A stretch of 13,838 nt of DNA from an uncultured Flavobacteriia bacterium (GTDB taxonomy: Bacteria > Bacteroidota > Bacteroidia > Flavobacteriales_D > Crocinitomicaceae): positions 1-13,838 of the forward strand of contig CAIYQV010000418.1 in the NCBI GenBank assembly GCA_903928365.1, read 5' to 3'. Positions within the stretch are counted from its first letter, which is position 1. Every line of letters begins with the position of its first letter. Under the pieces are notes generated by a model. It had not been told where the DNA came from. It did not search any database and saw only the letters and a list, made by a program, of their open reading frames with translations. Shown piece by piece: positions 1-6,497 of the stretch. The position numbers and the translations under genes were made by a program.

Positions 1-2148
1 AGTTATGCAATTGTTGCATCCATTGCTAACGTAGAAAATCGTCAGGACATTGTTTTTAAAGTCAATGGTGTGGCAAACCTGAATTATACGTTCAACCCAC
101 AAACCGACCGCTTTGAGAGTAACGTCGTATTGAATCAAGGCTCGAATGCTATTGAATTAAGCGCGAACAATGCTTGTGGAAACGCTTCACAAAGCTCAAG
201 TATCTCTTACTCGCAGTGTGTGCTACCGGTCTTGACTCGAATCACCCCTACTGCAGCTGAATCCAATGTAAGCACCCCATCTTTTGCTATTGCACTGAAT
301 GCTCAGCATGTGACTGCTGCCAGTGGTATTGCTGTAACGGTGAACAATCGCTCATGGACAGGATTTACTTACAATACCACAAATGGTCAGATCAACGGTT
401 CCGTTACTTTGCAACCCGGACAAAATGTATTTGTTATCAAAGCGACCAATGCGTGTGGAACAGTGACAGAAACATTCACCGTGAACTATCAGCAATGTGT
501 TTCCCCGGTAATTTCTATGGTGGTACCAACTGGCTCTGCGCCTTCGGTAACTCAGGCATCCTATGCATTTACGGCTTCAATTCAGCAGGTGGCTTCATCG
601 CAAGGAGTGAAAGTTAAATTTAATAATCAGCTGTTATCGGGTGTGAACTACTCAGTTGCCAGTGGAAATTTGAATGGTACTCTTACACTTGTACCCGGAA
701 TAAACACATTCGAGATAACTGCAACTAACGAATGCGGCAGTGATGTAGAAACCTTCACGGTAAATTACCAGAATTGCATTCCGCCGGTGATTTCAATAAC
801 AAGCCCATCAACCTCAGGCACGACCGTTAACTCAGCAGCCTTTACCCTGTCTTGTGTTATTCAAAACGCTACAGCTCAAGGAATAACAGTGACTCATAAC
901 AACCGAAGTATTACCAACTTCAATTACAATGCTTCGAATGGAACGGTGCAATCTTCTGTGACATTGTTGCCTGGTTTGAACACTTTTGTGGTCACTTCTA
1001 CAAATGGTTGTGGTTCTGATACAGAAACGATTACCATCAATTTCCTGGACTGCGTTGCACCAAATATCACTTTGTTGAACCCGGCGACATCAGGCACTTC
1101 CGTAACAACGGCAACTTATTTGTTCAAGGCAACTGTTTTCAATGCGGGCAATGCTCAAAGTGTAGTATTGAAACAAAACGGAAACGTGATCTCCGGGGTT
1201 AATTTTAATGCCACAACCAATCAAGTTCAGGCCTTCCTGACACTTGCCTCAGGAACGAACACGATCATTTTATCTGCTTCGAATGCTTGTGGCATGGACG
1301 CTGAAACAACGGTCATTAACTACAACGATTGCATCGCTCCAGTACTTACAGTTACCAATCCTGCGAATAGTGGCATCACCGTGACACAGGCGTCCTTTTC
1401 TTTAAGCGGAACAGTAACGGGTCTCTCAGGGGTCCAGCAATTACAGATCCTTCAGAACAGTCAGCAATTGGGCGGTGCAAGTTTGACCGGAAATGCTTAT
1501 ACAGCAAATGCTACGCTGGTTCCCGGAGCAAATACATTCGTAATAAAAGCAACTAATGCGTGCGGTACGGATACAAAAACGATTATTGTTCAGTACAATA
1601 ATTGCACGCCACCTGTAATTTCGGTAGCAAGTCCGTTAAACGCCACAACTACCACTACAGGTTCGGTACAGATCAATGCACAAATAGCAAATGCCAACGG
1701 TAATGCACCAACAGTAATGGTAAATAATCGCAGTATTGTTTTGAGCGGTTACAATCCAGCGAACGGTTCGATTCAAATGAATGTGCCATTAGTTCCGGGT
1801 CAGAACACAATTACTCTAAGTATTACGAATGCATGCGGCACGGACACTGAAACGATAAGCGTCTTCTACGATAACTGTATTCCCCCAGTAATTTCAGTAA
1901 CAAGTCCGATCAATGGCTCCACTACCACATCCAACAGTGTTCAGATCAATGCTCAGATGTCTAACGCCACCGGGAATGCCCCTACTGTAACCGTGAATAA
2001 CCGAAGCATCCTGCTGAGTGGGTACAATGCTGCTTCAGGAGCTTTGCAGATGAGTGTACCGTTGATTCCTGGCCAAAATACGATCACCATTACTGTTACG
2101 AACGGATGTGGGTCAGATACGGAGACGATTACAATCACCTATCAGCAA
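1..2148 (+). repeat. Tandem coding repeats, ~273-279 bp period (8 units)
   Basis: Full units begin at about 235, 514, 793, 1069, 1348, 1621 and 1894, and a partial unit covers 1-234. The period is 279, 279, 276, 279, 273 and 273 bp, always a multiple of three. Each unit encodes the N-x-C-G ... Y-x-x-C pair about 15 residues apart. The last two units are the most alike, with about two thirds of residues identical by eye. The last unit lacks the closing Cys (its position reads YQQEEQ). DNA identity among the other units is low, which indicates an old array with one younger duplication. Confidence 0.85.
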
Positions 2149-2910
2149 GAAGAGCAAAAGATCAAGATCTGTCACTATCCTCCGGGCAATACTGGAAACC
2201 CGCAGACGATTGAGATTCCTGCTTCAGCATGGGCTGCGCATGAGGCACACGGAGATAAACTTGGGCCATGTCCAGAAGTAACTCCGAGTAGCGGAGGGTC
2301 ACAAGGATCAGGATTACTCAATAATTCAGGAGGTTTGGGAGGTCACACAGGCACGCAAGGTTCTGGTGGATCCACTGGAAACACGGGTAGCGGTTCTGTA
2401 ACGACAGACGGTAATTCAAATGGAAATTCGGTGGGCACAGGCGTTGGTAGACCTGGTGGAACGGGAACCGCTACAGATGGGTCTTCAGGCACCAATTCTA
2501 ATTCAGGATCGGGTAGCGGAAATGCGAATGGATCGTCAGGAAGTGGAACATCTGGATCCGGAACAGGCACAACGAATTCAGGCGGGACCTCCAATGGCAA
2601 TTCAATGGGAACGGGAAGTGGCAGACCAGGCACAGGAACGACAAACACAGGATCGAATAGTAGTGGAGGAAATCCGCCCGCACCGGTAGTAAATCCGGGA
2701 AATTCAGGTAATAGTGGATCGGGTTCTTCCGGAACAGGAAACAAAGAAACAACAAAGCCCGCAGGAACCAATAAAGCTGGAAATATCAAGCCGGGTCAAA
2801 CTCAAAAAACAGAAGAAAAAAAATCAGAAGAGAAGACAGAACCAACTCCCGAAAAAACACCAGAACAAAACTCAGGCGAAGGAACTGAAAAGACAGGTGG
2901 AGGTCAATAA
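1..2910 (+). CDS. Large secreted/surface protein of Cys-paired Ig-like repeats (5' end missing)
   Basis: The frame is open from the first base, so the true start lies upstream; the GTG at 70 is simply a codon inside a repeat. The visible 969 residues hold one partial and seven full repeats of 91-93 residues (to about 2148). Each has a pattern like P-x-V/I-x(4)-P near its start, a L-x-P-G-x-N turn, then N-x-C-G and a closing Y-x-x-C. The pattern resembles Ig-like beta-sandwich modules of the Glucodextran_B/Big type; this is inferred from pattern, not from a search. A CHYPPG...HGD...C mini-domain follows (2158-2277), then a Gly/Ser/Asn-rich stretch and a Lys/Glu/Thr/Pro tail ending GGGQ. I see no type IX secretion C-terminal domain, no membrane segment and no enzyme motif. 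The likely role is extracellular, structural or adhesive. Export cannot be confirmed because the N-terminus is absent. A terminator follows directly, so this is the last gene of its unit. Confidence 0.8.
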   Translation, partial: SYAIVASIANVENRQDIVFKVNGVANLNYTFNPQTDRFESNVVLNQGSNAIELSANNACGNASQSSSISYSQCVLPVLTRITPTAAESNVSTPSFAIALNAQHVTAASGIAVTVNNRSWTGFTYNTTNGQINGSVTLQPGQNVFVIKATNACGTVTETFTVNYQQCVSPVISMVVPTGSAPSVTQASYAFTASIQQVASSQGVKVKFNNQLLSGVNYSVASGNLNGTLTLVPGINTFEITATNECGSDVETFTVNYQNCIPPVISITSPSTSGTTVNSAAFTLSCVIQNATAQGITVTHNNRSITNFNYNASNGTVQSSVTLLPGLNTFVVTSTNGCGSDTETITINFLDCVAPNITLLNPATSGTSVTTATYLFKATVFNAGNAQSVVLKQNGNVISGVNFNATTNQVQAFLTLASGTNTIILSASNACGMDAETTVINYNDCIAPVLTVTNPANSGITVTQASFSLSGTVTGLSGVQQLQILQNSQQLGGASLTGNAYTANATLVPGANTFVIKATNACGTDTKTIIVQYNNCTPPVISVASPLNATTTTTGSVQINAQIANANGNAPTVMVNNRSIVLSGYNPANGSIQMNVPLVPGQNTITLSITNACGTDTETISVFYDNCIPPVISVTSPINGSTTTSNSVQINAQMSNATGNAPTVTVNNRSILLSGYNAASGALQMSVPLIPGQNTITITVTNGCGSDTETITITYQQEEQKIKICHYPPGNTGNPQTIEIPASAWAAHEAHGDKLGPCPEVTPSSGGSQGSGLLNNSGGLGGHTGTQGSGGSTGNTGSGSVTTDGNSNGNSVGTGVGRPGGTGTATDGSSGTNSNSGSGSGNANGSSGSGTSGSGTGTTNSGGTSNGNSMGTGSGRPGTGTTNTGSNSSGGNPPAPVVNPGNSGNSGSGSSGTGNKETTKPAGTNKAGNIKPGQTQKTEEKKSEEKTEPTPEKTPEQNSGEGTEKTGGGQ
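2158..2277 (+). other. CHYPPG...AAHEAHGD...C mini-domain (protein-level)
   Basis: A block of about 40 residues inside the repeat protein reads ICHYPPGN, then NPQTIEI, then AAHEAHGDKLGPC. From memory, this CHxPPGN ... AHxxHGDxxGxC pattern recurs near the C-terminus of secreted bacterial proteins. Its Cys (2170), His (2173, 2239, 2248), Asp (2254) and Cys (2269) codons could make a metal site or a disulfide-closed loop. Neither has been shown here. It separates the Ig-like array from the low-complexity tail. Confidence 0.6.
2281..2907 (+). repeat. Low-complexity Gly/Ser/Asn/Thr region and charged Lys/Glu/Pro/Thr tail
   Basis: From about 2287 to 2745 the protein is almost entirely Gly, Ser, Asn and Thr. 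A module reading SNGNS-V/M-GTG-V/S-GRPG occurs twice (2416-2457 and 2590-2631), 174 bp apart. From about 2746 the composition switches to Lys, Glu, Thr, Pro and Gln, with short TEEKK, SEEKTEP and TPEKTPEQ stretches. This looks like a flexible, wall- or matrix-exposed linker and charged tail. Long open frames on the other strand and in other frames here follow from the skewed composition and are not genes. Confidence 0.8.
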
Positions 2911-2925
2911 ATTAGAACAACTTAA

Positions 2926-2963
2926 AAGAAGGCCGTCTCAAATGGGACGGCCTTTTATTTTTT
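2926..2963 (+). terminator. Rho-independent terminator after the repeat-protein gene
   Basis: An inverted repeat AAGGCCGTC (2929-2937) / GACGGCCTT (2946-2954) extends by a T-G and a C-G pair to a loop of about four bases. It is followed by TTTTATTTTTT and preceded by AAAA. It begins 18 bases after the stop codon and separates this gene from the next one. Confidence 0.93.
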
Positions 2964-2984
2964 AATAATCCTTTAACTGAATTT

Positions 2985-2998
2985 GACTTTTAAAAGTC
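2985..2998. promoter_or_regulatory. 14-bp perfect palindrome upstream of the PpiD-like gene (candidate operator)
   Basis: GACTTTTAAAAGTC is a perfect dyad. It ends 12 bases before the candidate -7 box at 3011 and covers the place where a -33 element would lie; no good TTTG sits at the normal distance. The position suits an activator or repressor site. No regulator is identified. Confidence 0.35.
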
Positions 2999-3010
2999 GA
3001 AACAACTGAT

Positions 3011-3018
3011 TATATTCG
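3011..3018 (+). promoter_or_regulatory. Candidate Bacteroidota -7 box for the PpiD-like gene
   Basis: TATATTCG matches TAnnTTTG in all but one fixed base. It ends 26 bases before the ATG at 3045, giving a leader of roughly 20 A-rich bases with no Shine-Dalgarno sequence, normal for the phylum. A TTTG lies at 2982-2985 but is 25 bases away, longer than the usual 19-21. Confidence 0.45.
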
Positions 3019-3044
3019 CACCCTTAAAGAAAAAAAGACAACTA

Positions 3045-5249
3045 ATGGCTTTAATTGGAAAGATTCGTGAAAAGTCCGGCTTGCTGGTAGTGCTGATTGG
3101 AATTGCATTGTTTGCGTTCATTTTAGGTGACTGGAGAAAGATCACACAAGGCTCTGAGGATGAATTCGGATACGGAACAGTGTATGGAGATAAGATTGAT
3201 TACGCAAAGTTCGAAGAAGCGAATGCACGTTTTCAGGAGCAAGATGCTATGCAGGCGCAACAGCAGCAACGTGAATACACTCAAAAAGACCAGGATGCAT
3301 CGACAGAGAAAGCATGGAATTACATGGTGGAAACTACCATTTTTGACCGTGAATTTGAGGCCCTTGGGATCGATGTAAGTGAAGCGGAATTCGATGCGTA
3401 TCTTTATGGAACGGATGGTTTTGCTGTCCTTCCAGAATTGGCTCAGGGATTCACTGATTCATTAACGGGAATGTTTAATGCCAAGATGTTGGAGAAGAGA
3501 ATTGATGAAATGGAAGCATCTACTGATCCAAATGTTCAAAAACAGTGGGCAGACAATAAAAAATATTACACAGATCGCCGCAAACAAGAAAAGTATTTCG
3601 AGCTGATCGGCCAGGGAATGTATGTAACTAAGCTTGAGGCTGAGGAAGAGTATTTTGCTCAGAAAGAAGTGAAAAGTGTATCGTATGTAGTGCGTCGTTA
3701 TAGCGAACTATTGGACGAAGACATCAAAGTTTCTGATGACGAATTGAAATCCTATTATGAAGAGCACAAGAACGACAAGAAGTATGAAAATAAAACAGCT
3801 TCTCGTGAGGTTCGTTACTTTGATGTGGTGATCAATCCTTCCAAATCCGACAGCGCCAAATTCAATCGCATGATGAATGATTTTAAAAAGGGATTTGCGG
3901 CTTCAACGGATGACTCGATCTTCATTATGAAGAACTCAGATGTAAAGTTCTATTCTTCTCAGAAGATTGCTACCGCCGTTCCGGAAGGAAATGAAAAAGC
4001 GCAAAAACTCCAGTCTTATCCGAAATACATGGATACCGTTTTCAAAACAGCAACGGTTGGACAAATCGTGGGACCATACGACAGCAGAGGAACGGTTGTT
4101 ATTTCCAAAGTGCTTGGATTTACACCGTCTCGTTTGAAAGCAAGACATATTTTATTGTCTACAAATCAGTCGAAAGATGCAAAAGTGATCGCTCAAAAGC
4201 AGAAGACAGCCGACAGCTTGGTGAAATTGATTAACAAAGACAACTTCGCAGAGTATGTGACCAAGTTCAGCGATGATCCGGGCTCTAAGCAAACAGGAGG
4301 GGAATATGATAATTTCTTGGAAGCAGACATGGTTGCGGAATTCGGAGCATTCTGTGCTACTAAGCCTATCGGAACGATTGGAACCGTTAAGACGCAGTTT
4401 GGAATTCATATTATAGAGGTTCTGGACCGCGATGAAGCGAAATTCCCTGTACTTGCATCTGTTGCGAAGACCTTCAAGGCAAGTCAGGAGACGATCGATA
4501 GAAAAGAAAGCGAAGTGTATAATTTGTTGTACAAGCTAGAAGCTAAACTTTCTAAAGTGTCTGATCTTAAAAAGAAATTGGAGTTGTTCGACACCATCGC
4601 TCAACAAGCAGGATATTTCGTTCGTCCGGTGAGTTTGCAAGATGAGGGTCCGAAACTATATGGTTTCAATACTCCTTTCGCTGAAGAAAAGATCTTGAAA
4701 TTGGCATTTGTGGAAGAGGCAAAAGCGGGAAACCTGACTACCGCACCGATCAAAGACAAGGATCGTTACATCATCGGGATTGTTTCTTCAATCAAGACAA
4801 AGGGTGTTCCTAACTTTGAAGATATTGAAGTGACCATGAAACGCGATCTGATTGAGGAGAAGAAAGCGAAGCGTTTTACAAATCAGTTATTGAAAGATAA
4901 AAACCTGAATGCGATGGCGAAAAGAGCCAACGGAGAAGTAATGAAGGCGGAGGTTACATTTGGTAATCCACAAATTACCGGTGCAGGATATGAGCCTGAG
5001 GTGGTTGGTTCGTTGTTCTCAGGACTTAAAGATGGTCAGCGAACGCTTCCGTTGAAAGGTAAAATGGGAGTTTATGTGATTCGTATCGATAAATCTACGA
5101 AAGCCCCAACTGCAGCAAATTACAACGTGGAAAGAGATCAGCTTTTTGCAGGCCTTAAAGGAAGCTTACAAGGTCAGGCCCTGAATGCATTAAAGAAAAA
5201 AGCCGAAGTGATAGATAACCGAAGATTATATCCAGAAATTCGCAGATAA
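3045..5249 (+). CDS. PpiD/SurA-like membrane-anchored peptidylprolyl isomerase
   Basis: This is a 734-residue periplasmic folding factor tethered to the inner membrane. The N-terminus (MALIGKIREKSG) leads into one hydrophobic segment at residues 11-29, a start typical of Bacteroidota PpiD-like proteins. Residues of about 35-360 are a charged, helical SurA_N-like chaperone region. Residues 363-463 form a clear parvulin domain: RLKARHILL with His368, then SDDPGSKQTGGEYDNF, then QFGIHIIEV with His455. Further on, 540-610 and 645-690 have patterns like degenerate parvulin folds (LAF...AGNLT; GSLFSGLKDGQ...YVIRI) but lack the RHIL motif, so they probably do not catalyse. The expected function is cis-trans isomerisation of prolyl bonds and chaperoning of exported or outer-membrane proteins. 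It appears monocistronic, with a terminator on each side. The ATG is well supported by the conserved N-terminus. I leave the symbol blank because ppiD and surA relatives are hard to separate in this phylum. Confidence 0.93.
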   Translation: MALIGKIREKSGLLVVLIGIALFAFILGDWRKITQGSEDEFGYGTVYGDKIDYAKFEEANARFQEQDAMQAQQQQREYTQKDQDASTEKAWNYMVETTIFDREFEALGIDVSEAEFDAYLYGTDGFAVLPELAQGFTDSLTGMFNAKMLEKRIDEMEASTDPNVQKQWADNKKYYTDRRKQEKYFELIGQGMYVTKLEAEEEYFAQKEVKSVSYVVRRYSELLDEDIKVSDDELKSYYEEHKNDKKYENKTASREVRYFDVVINPSKSDSAKFNRMMNDFKKGFAASTDDSIFIMKNSDVKFYSSQKIATAVPEGNEKAQKLQSYPKYMDTVFKTATVGQIVGPYDSRGTVVISKVLGFTPSRLKARHILLSTNQSKDAKVIAQKQKTADSLVKLINKDNFAEYVTKFSDDPGSKQTGGEYDNFLEADMVAEFGAFCATKPIGTIGTVKTQFGIHIIEVLDRDEAKFPVLASVAKTFKASQETIDRKESEVYNLLYKLEAKLSKVSDLKKKLELFDTIAQQAGYFVRPVSLQDEGPKLYGFNTPFAEEKILKLAFVEEAKAGNLTTAPIKDKDRYIIGIVSSIKTKGVPNFEDIEVTMKRDLIEEKKAKRFTNQLLKDKNLNAMAKRANGEVMKAEVTFGNPQITGAGYEPEVVGSLFSGLKDGQRTLPLKGKMGVYVIRIDKSTKAPTAANYNVERDQLFAGLKGSLQGQALNALKKKAEVIDNRRLYPEIRR

Positions 5250-5274
5250 GAATCAATCATAACTTAAGTTAAAT

Positions 5275-5301
5275 GGGGAGAGCGTTTGTTCTCCCTTTTT
5301 T
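5275..5301 (+). terminator. Rho-independent terminator between the PpiD-like gene and dprA
   Basis: GGGAGAGC (5276-5283) pairs with GTTCTCCC (5288-5295), including one G-T pair, around a GTTT loop. T5296-T5301 follow. The T-run touches the last base of the stop codon of the convergent dprA. On the minus strand the bases after the stem (ATTTAACTTAAG) are a poor U-tract, so it mainly serves the plus-strand gene. Confidence 0.88.
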
Positions 5302-6395
5302 CATGATAAAATGATTTGATACCTGTTTCCGCCTGAAGTACGCACCAATCCTTTCAACTCAAGTTGTAACAGTGTGAAATGTAATTCTGAAATCAGCGTA
5401 TTTGTGCCCATGGCGATTTCATCAACGTGCTGAATCCCCTTTTCTTCCAGAAAAGAGCAGATCAGTTTTTCCTGCGGTGCTAATTCGATCATGAGTTGAG
5501 TTTGCTTTGCTGAAATAGGTTCCCAGCCCATCTTCAATAAAAGGTCTTGTCCACAAGTGATGAGGTGGGCCTTATCAGAAGCAATAAGATAATTACAGCC
5601 TTCCGAATTCTTTACTCCTACATTGCCTGGGTAAGCAAATACATCTTTACTGTAATCATTGGCCAATTCTGCTGTGATTAGCGAACCCCCTTTACGCTGA
5701 CTCTCGATGACGATCGTTGCATCTGCCATGCCTGCAACAATTCTGTTTCGCATAGGAAAGTTCTCTCGATCAGGATTGGTCCCCGGGATATACTCGGTTA
5801 AAAGCCCTCCGTGTTCTAGCATGCTCATGGCTGTTCGCTTATGAACTTGAGGATATAACCTGTCTAAACCATGACCGAGCACACCAACCGTGGATACGCC
5901 CCGCTGAACACATGCACGATGCCCACAAATATCAATACCATATGCCATACCGCTGATTACCTGAACATCCGAATACTGAATGCTTTCAATCAGTTCCTCA
6001 CACAACATTTTCCCGTAGGAGGATGCCGCCCTTGTTCCTACCACAGCAATCGTCCGGCGTGGGTTAATTTCGATCTTTCCGGAACTATACAAAATCACGG
6101 GGGCATCTTCTATTTGCTTTAGCCTTCTTGGATAATTTGAATCGAGAAAAAAGTGAATGTTCCACCCGTTCTTTTCAGCATGTTCGATCTGTCTTTCAGC
6201 CATCTCAAGCGCATCCTCCCTTCTCAGATCACTCAAGATCCGCTTATTGATTCCTGTAAGTTTATGGAGCGATGAGAGTTTTTCATTAAAAATGGCATCG
6301 ACACTTCCTGTTTTGGAAACGAGTTTTAATGCTTTTCTTGGCCCAATGCCAAAAAGAAATGAAAGGGCGACCTTATGCCTTAATTCACTATTCAT
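5301..6395 (-). CDS. dprA: DNA-processing protein DprA (Smf)
   Basis: This is a 364-residue cytoplasmic protein, close to the usual DprA length. DprA binds incoming single-stranded DNA during natural transformation and loads RecA on it. Residues 10-65 carry helix-hairpin-helix-like signals (FLFGIGPRKAL, LTGINKRIL). Residues of about 85-290 are the Rossmann-like DprA core: GTRAASSYG (120-128), ISGMAYGIDICGH (147-159), LGHGLDRLYP (173-182), FPMRNRIVAG (213-222), GGSLITAELA (236-245), AYPGNVG (254-260) and EGCNYLI (265-271). Residues of about 300-364 fit the winged-helix tail (FLEEKGIQHVDEIA ... LELKGLVRTSGGNRY). It stands alone, convergent with the PpiD-like gene and divergent from the first receptor gene. 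All core motifs are intact, so it should be functional. No other competence gene is visible in the window. Confidence 0.97.
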   Translation of the reverse strand: MNSELRHKVALSFLFGIGPRKALKLVSKTGSVDAIFNEKLSSLHKLTGINKRILSDLRREDALEMAERQIEHAEKNGWNIHFFLDSNYPRRLKQIEDAPVILYSSGKIEINPRRTIAVVGTRAASSYGKMLCEELIESIQYSDVQVISGMAYGIDICGHRACVQRGVSTVGVLGHGLDRLYPQVHKRTAMSMLEHGGLLTEYIPGTNPDRENFPMRNRIVAGMADATIVIESQRKGGSLITAELANDYSKDVFAYPGNVGVKNSEGCNYLIASDKAHLITCGQDLLLKMGWEPISAKQTQLMIELAPQEKLICSFLEEKGIQHVDEIAMGTNTLISELHFTLLQLELKGLVRTSGGNRYQIILS

Positions 6396-6423
6396 AGAGG
6401 TAGGTTGTATCAGGTTTGTTACT

Positions 6424-6431
6424 TGAATATA
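6424..6431 (-). promoter_or_regulatory. Weak candidate -7 box for dprA
   Basis: Read on the minus strand this is TATATTCA, which keeps the TAnnTT core but not the final TG. It lies 28 bases before the dprA ATG, a distance like that of the plus-strand promoter at 3011. The bases about 19 upstream (AATG) are a poor -33 match. It would lie back to back with the receptor promoter. Confidence 0.25.
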
Positions 6432-6451
6432 CGAATTTTTTCCGGCGATTC

Positions 6452-6483
6452 ATTGGCATAATAGGCCTTAAAAATTATATTTG
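6452..6483 (+). promoter_or_regulatory. Bacteroidota-type promoter of the first TonB-dependent receptor
   Basis: TATATTTG at 6476-6483 is an exact TAnnTTTG -7 box. ATTG at 6452-6455, 20 bases upstream, fits the TTTG -33 element at normal spacing. The ATG at 6498 begins only 14 bases after the box, so the leader would be about 8-10 bases with no Shine-Dalgarno site. Confidence 0.65.
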
Positions 6484-6497
6484 TTTACTAGCTATCT

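Noticed and set aside
70..72. GTG at 70 as the true start of the repeat protein
   Set aside because: The frame is open back to base 1 and the upstream residues (IVASIANVENRQDIVFKVNG) fit the repeat pattern, so the start lies outside the window.
2343..2789. A 148-codon minus-strand open frame opposite the Gly/Ser-rich region
   Set aside because: Its product is an alternation of Pro, Val, Leu and Phe, which is what the complement of Gly/Thr/Asn-rich codons yields. It lies wholly inside a well-supported gene and has no start context.
5261..5270. AACTTAAGTT perfect 10-bp palindrome after the PpiD-like gene
   Set aside because: About a dozen 10-bp palindromes are expected by chance in a window of this size. 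It is not placed at a promoter.
5660..5700. DprA motif reading RKGGSLITA instead of SGSLxTA
   Set aside because: From memory, K-G-G-x-L-I-T-A is the common form in Bacteroidota DprA, so it is not a defect.
6452..6465. Similarity of ATTGGCATAATAGG (6452) and ATTGGTATTTTAGC (8855) as a shared operator for both receptors
   Set aside because: Only 10 of 14 positions match, and the two sit at different places relative to their -7 boxes. A/T-rich chance similarity is sufficient.
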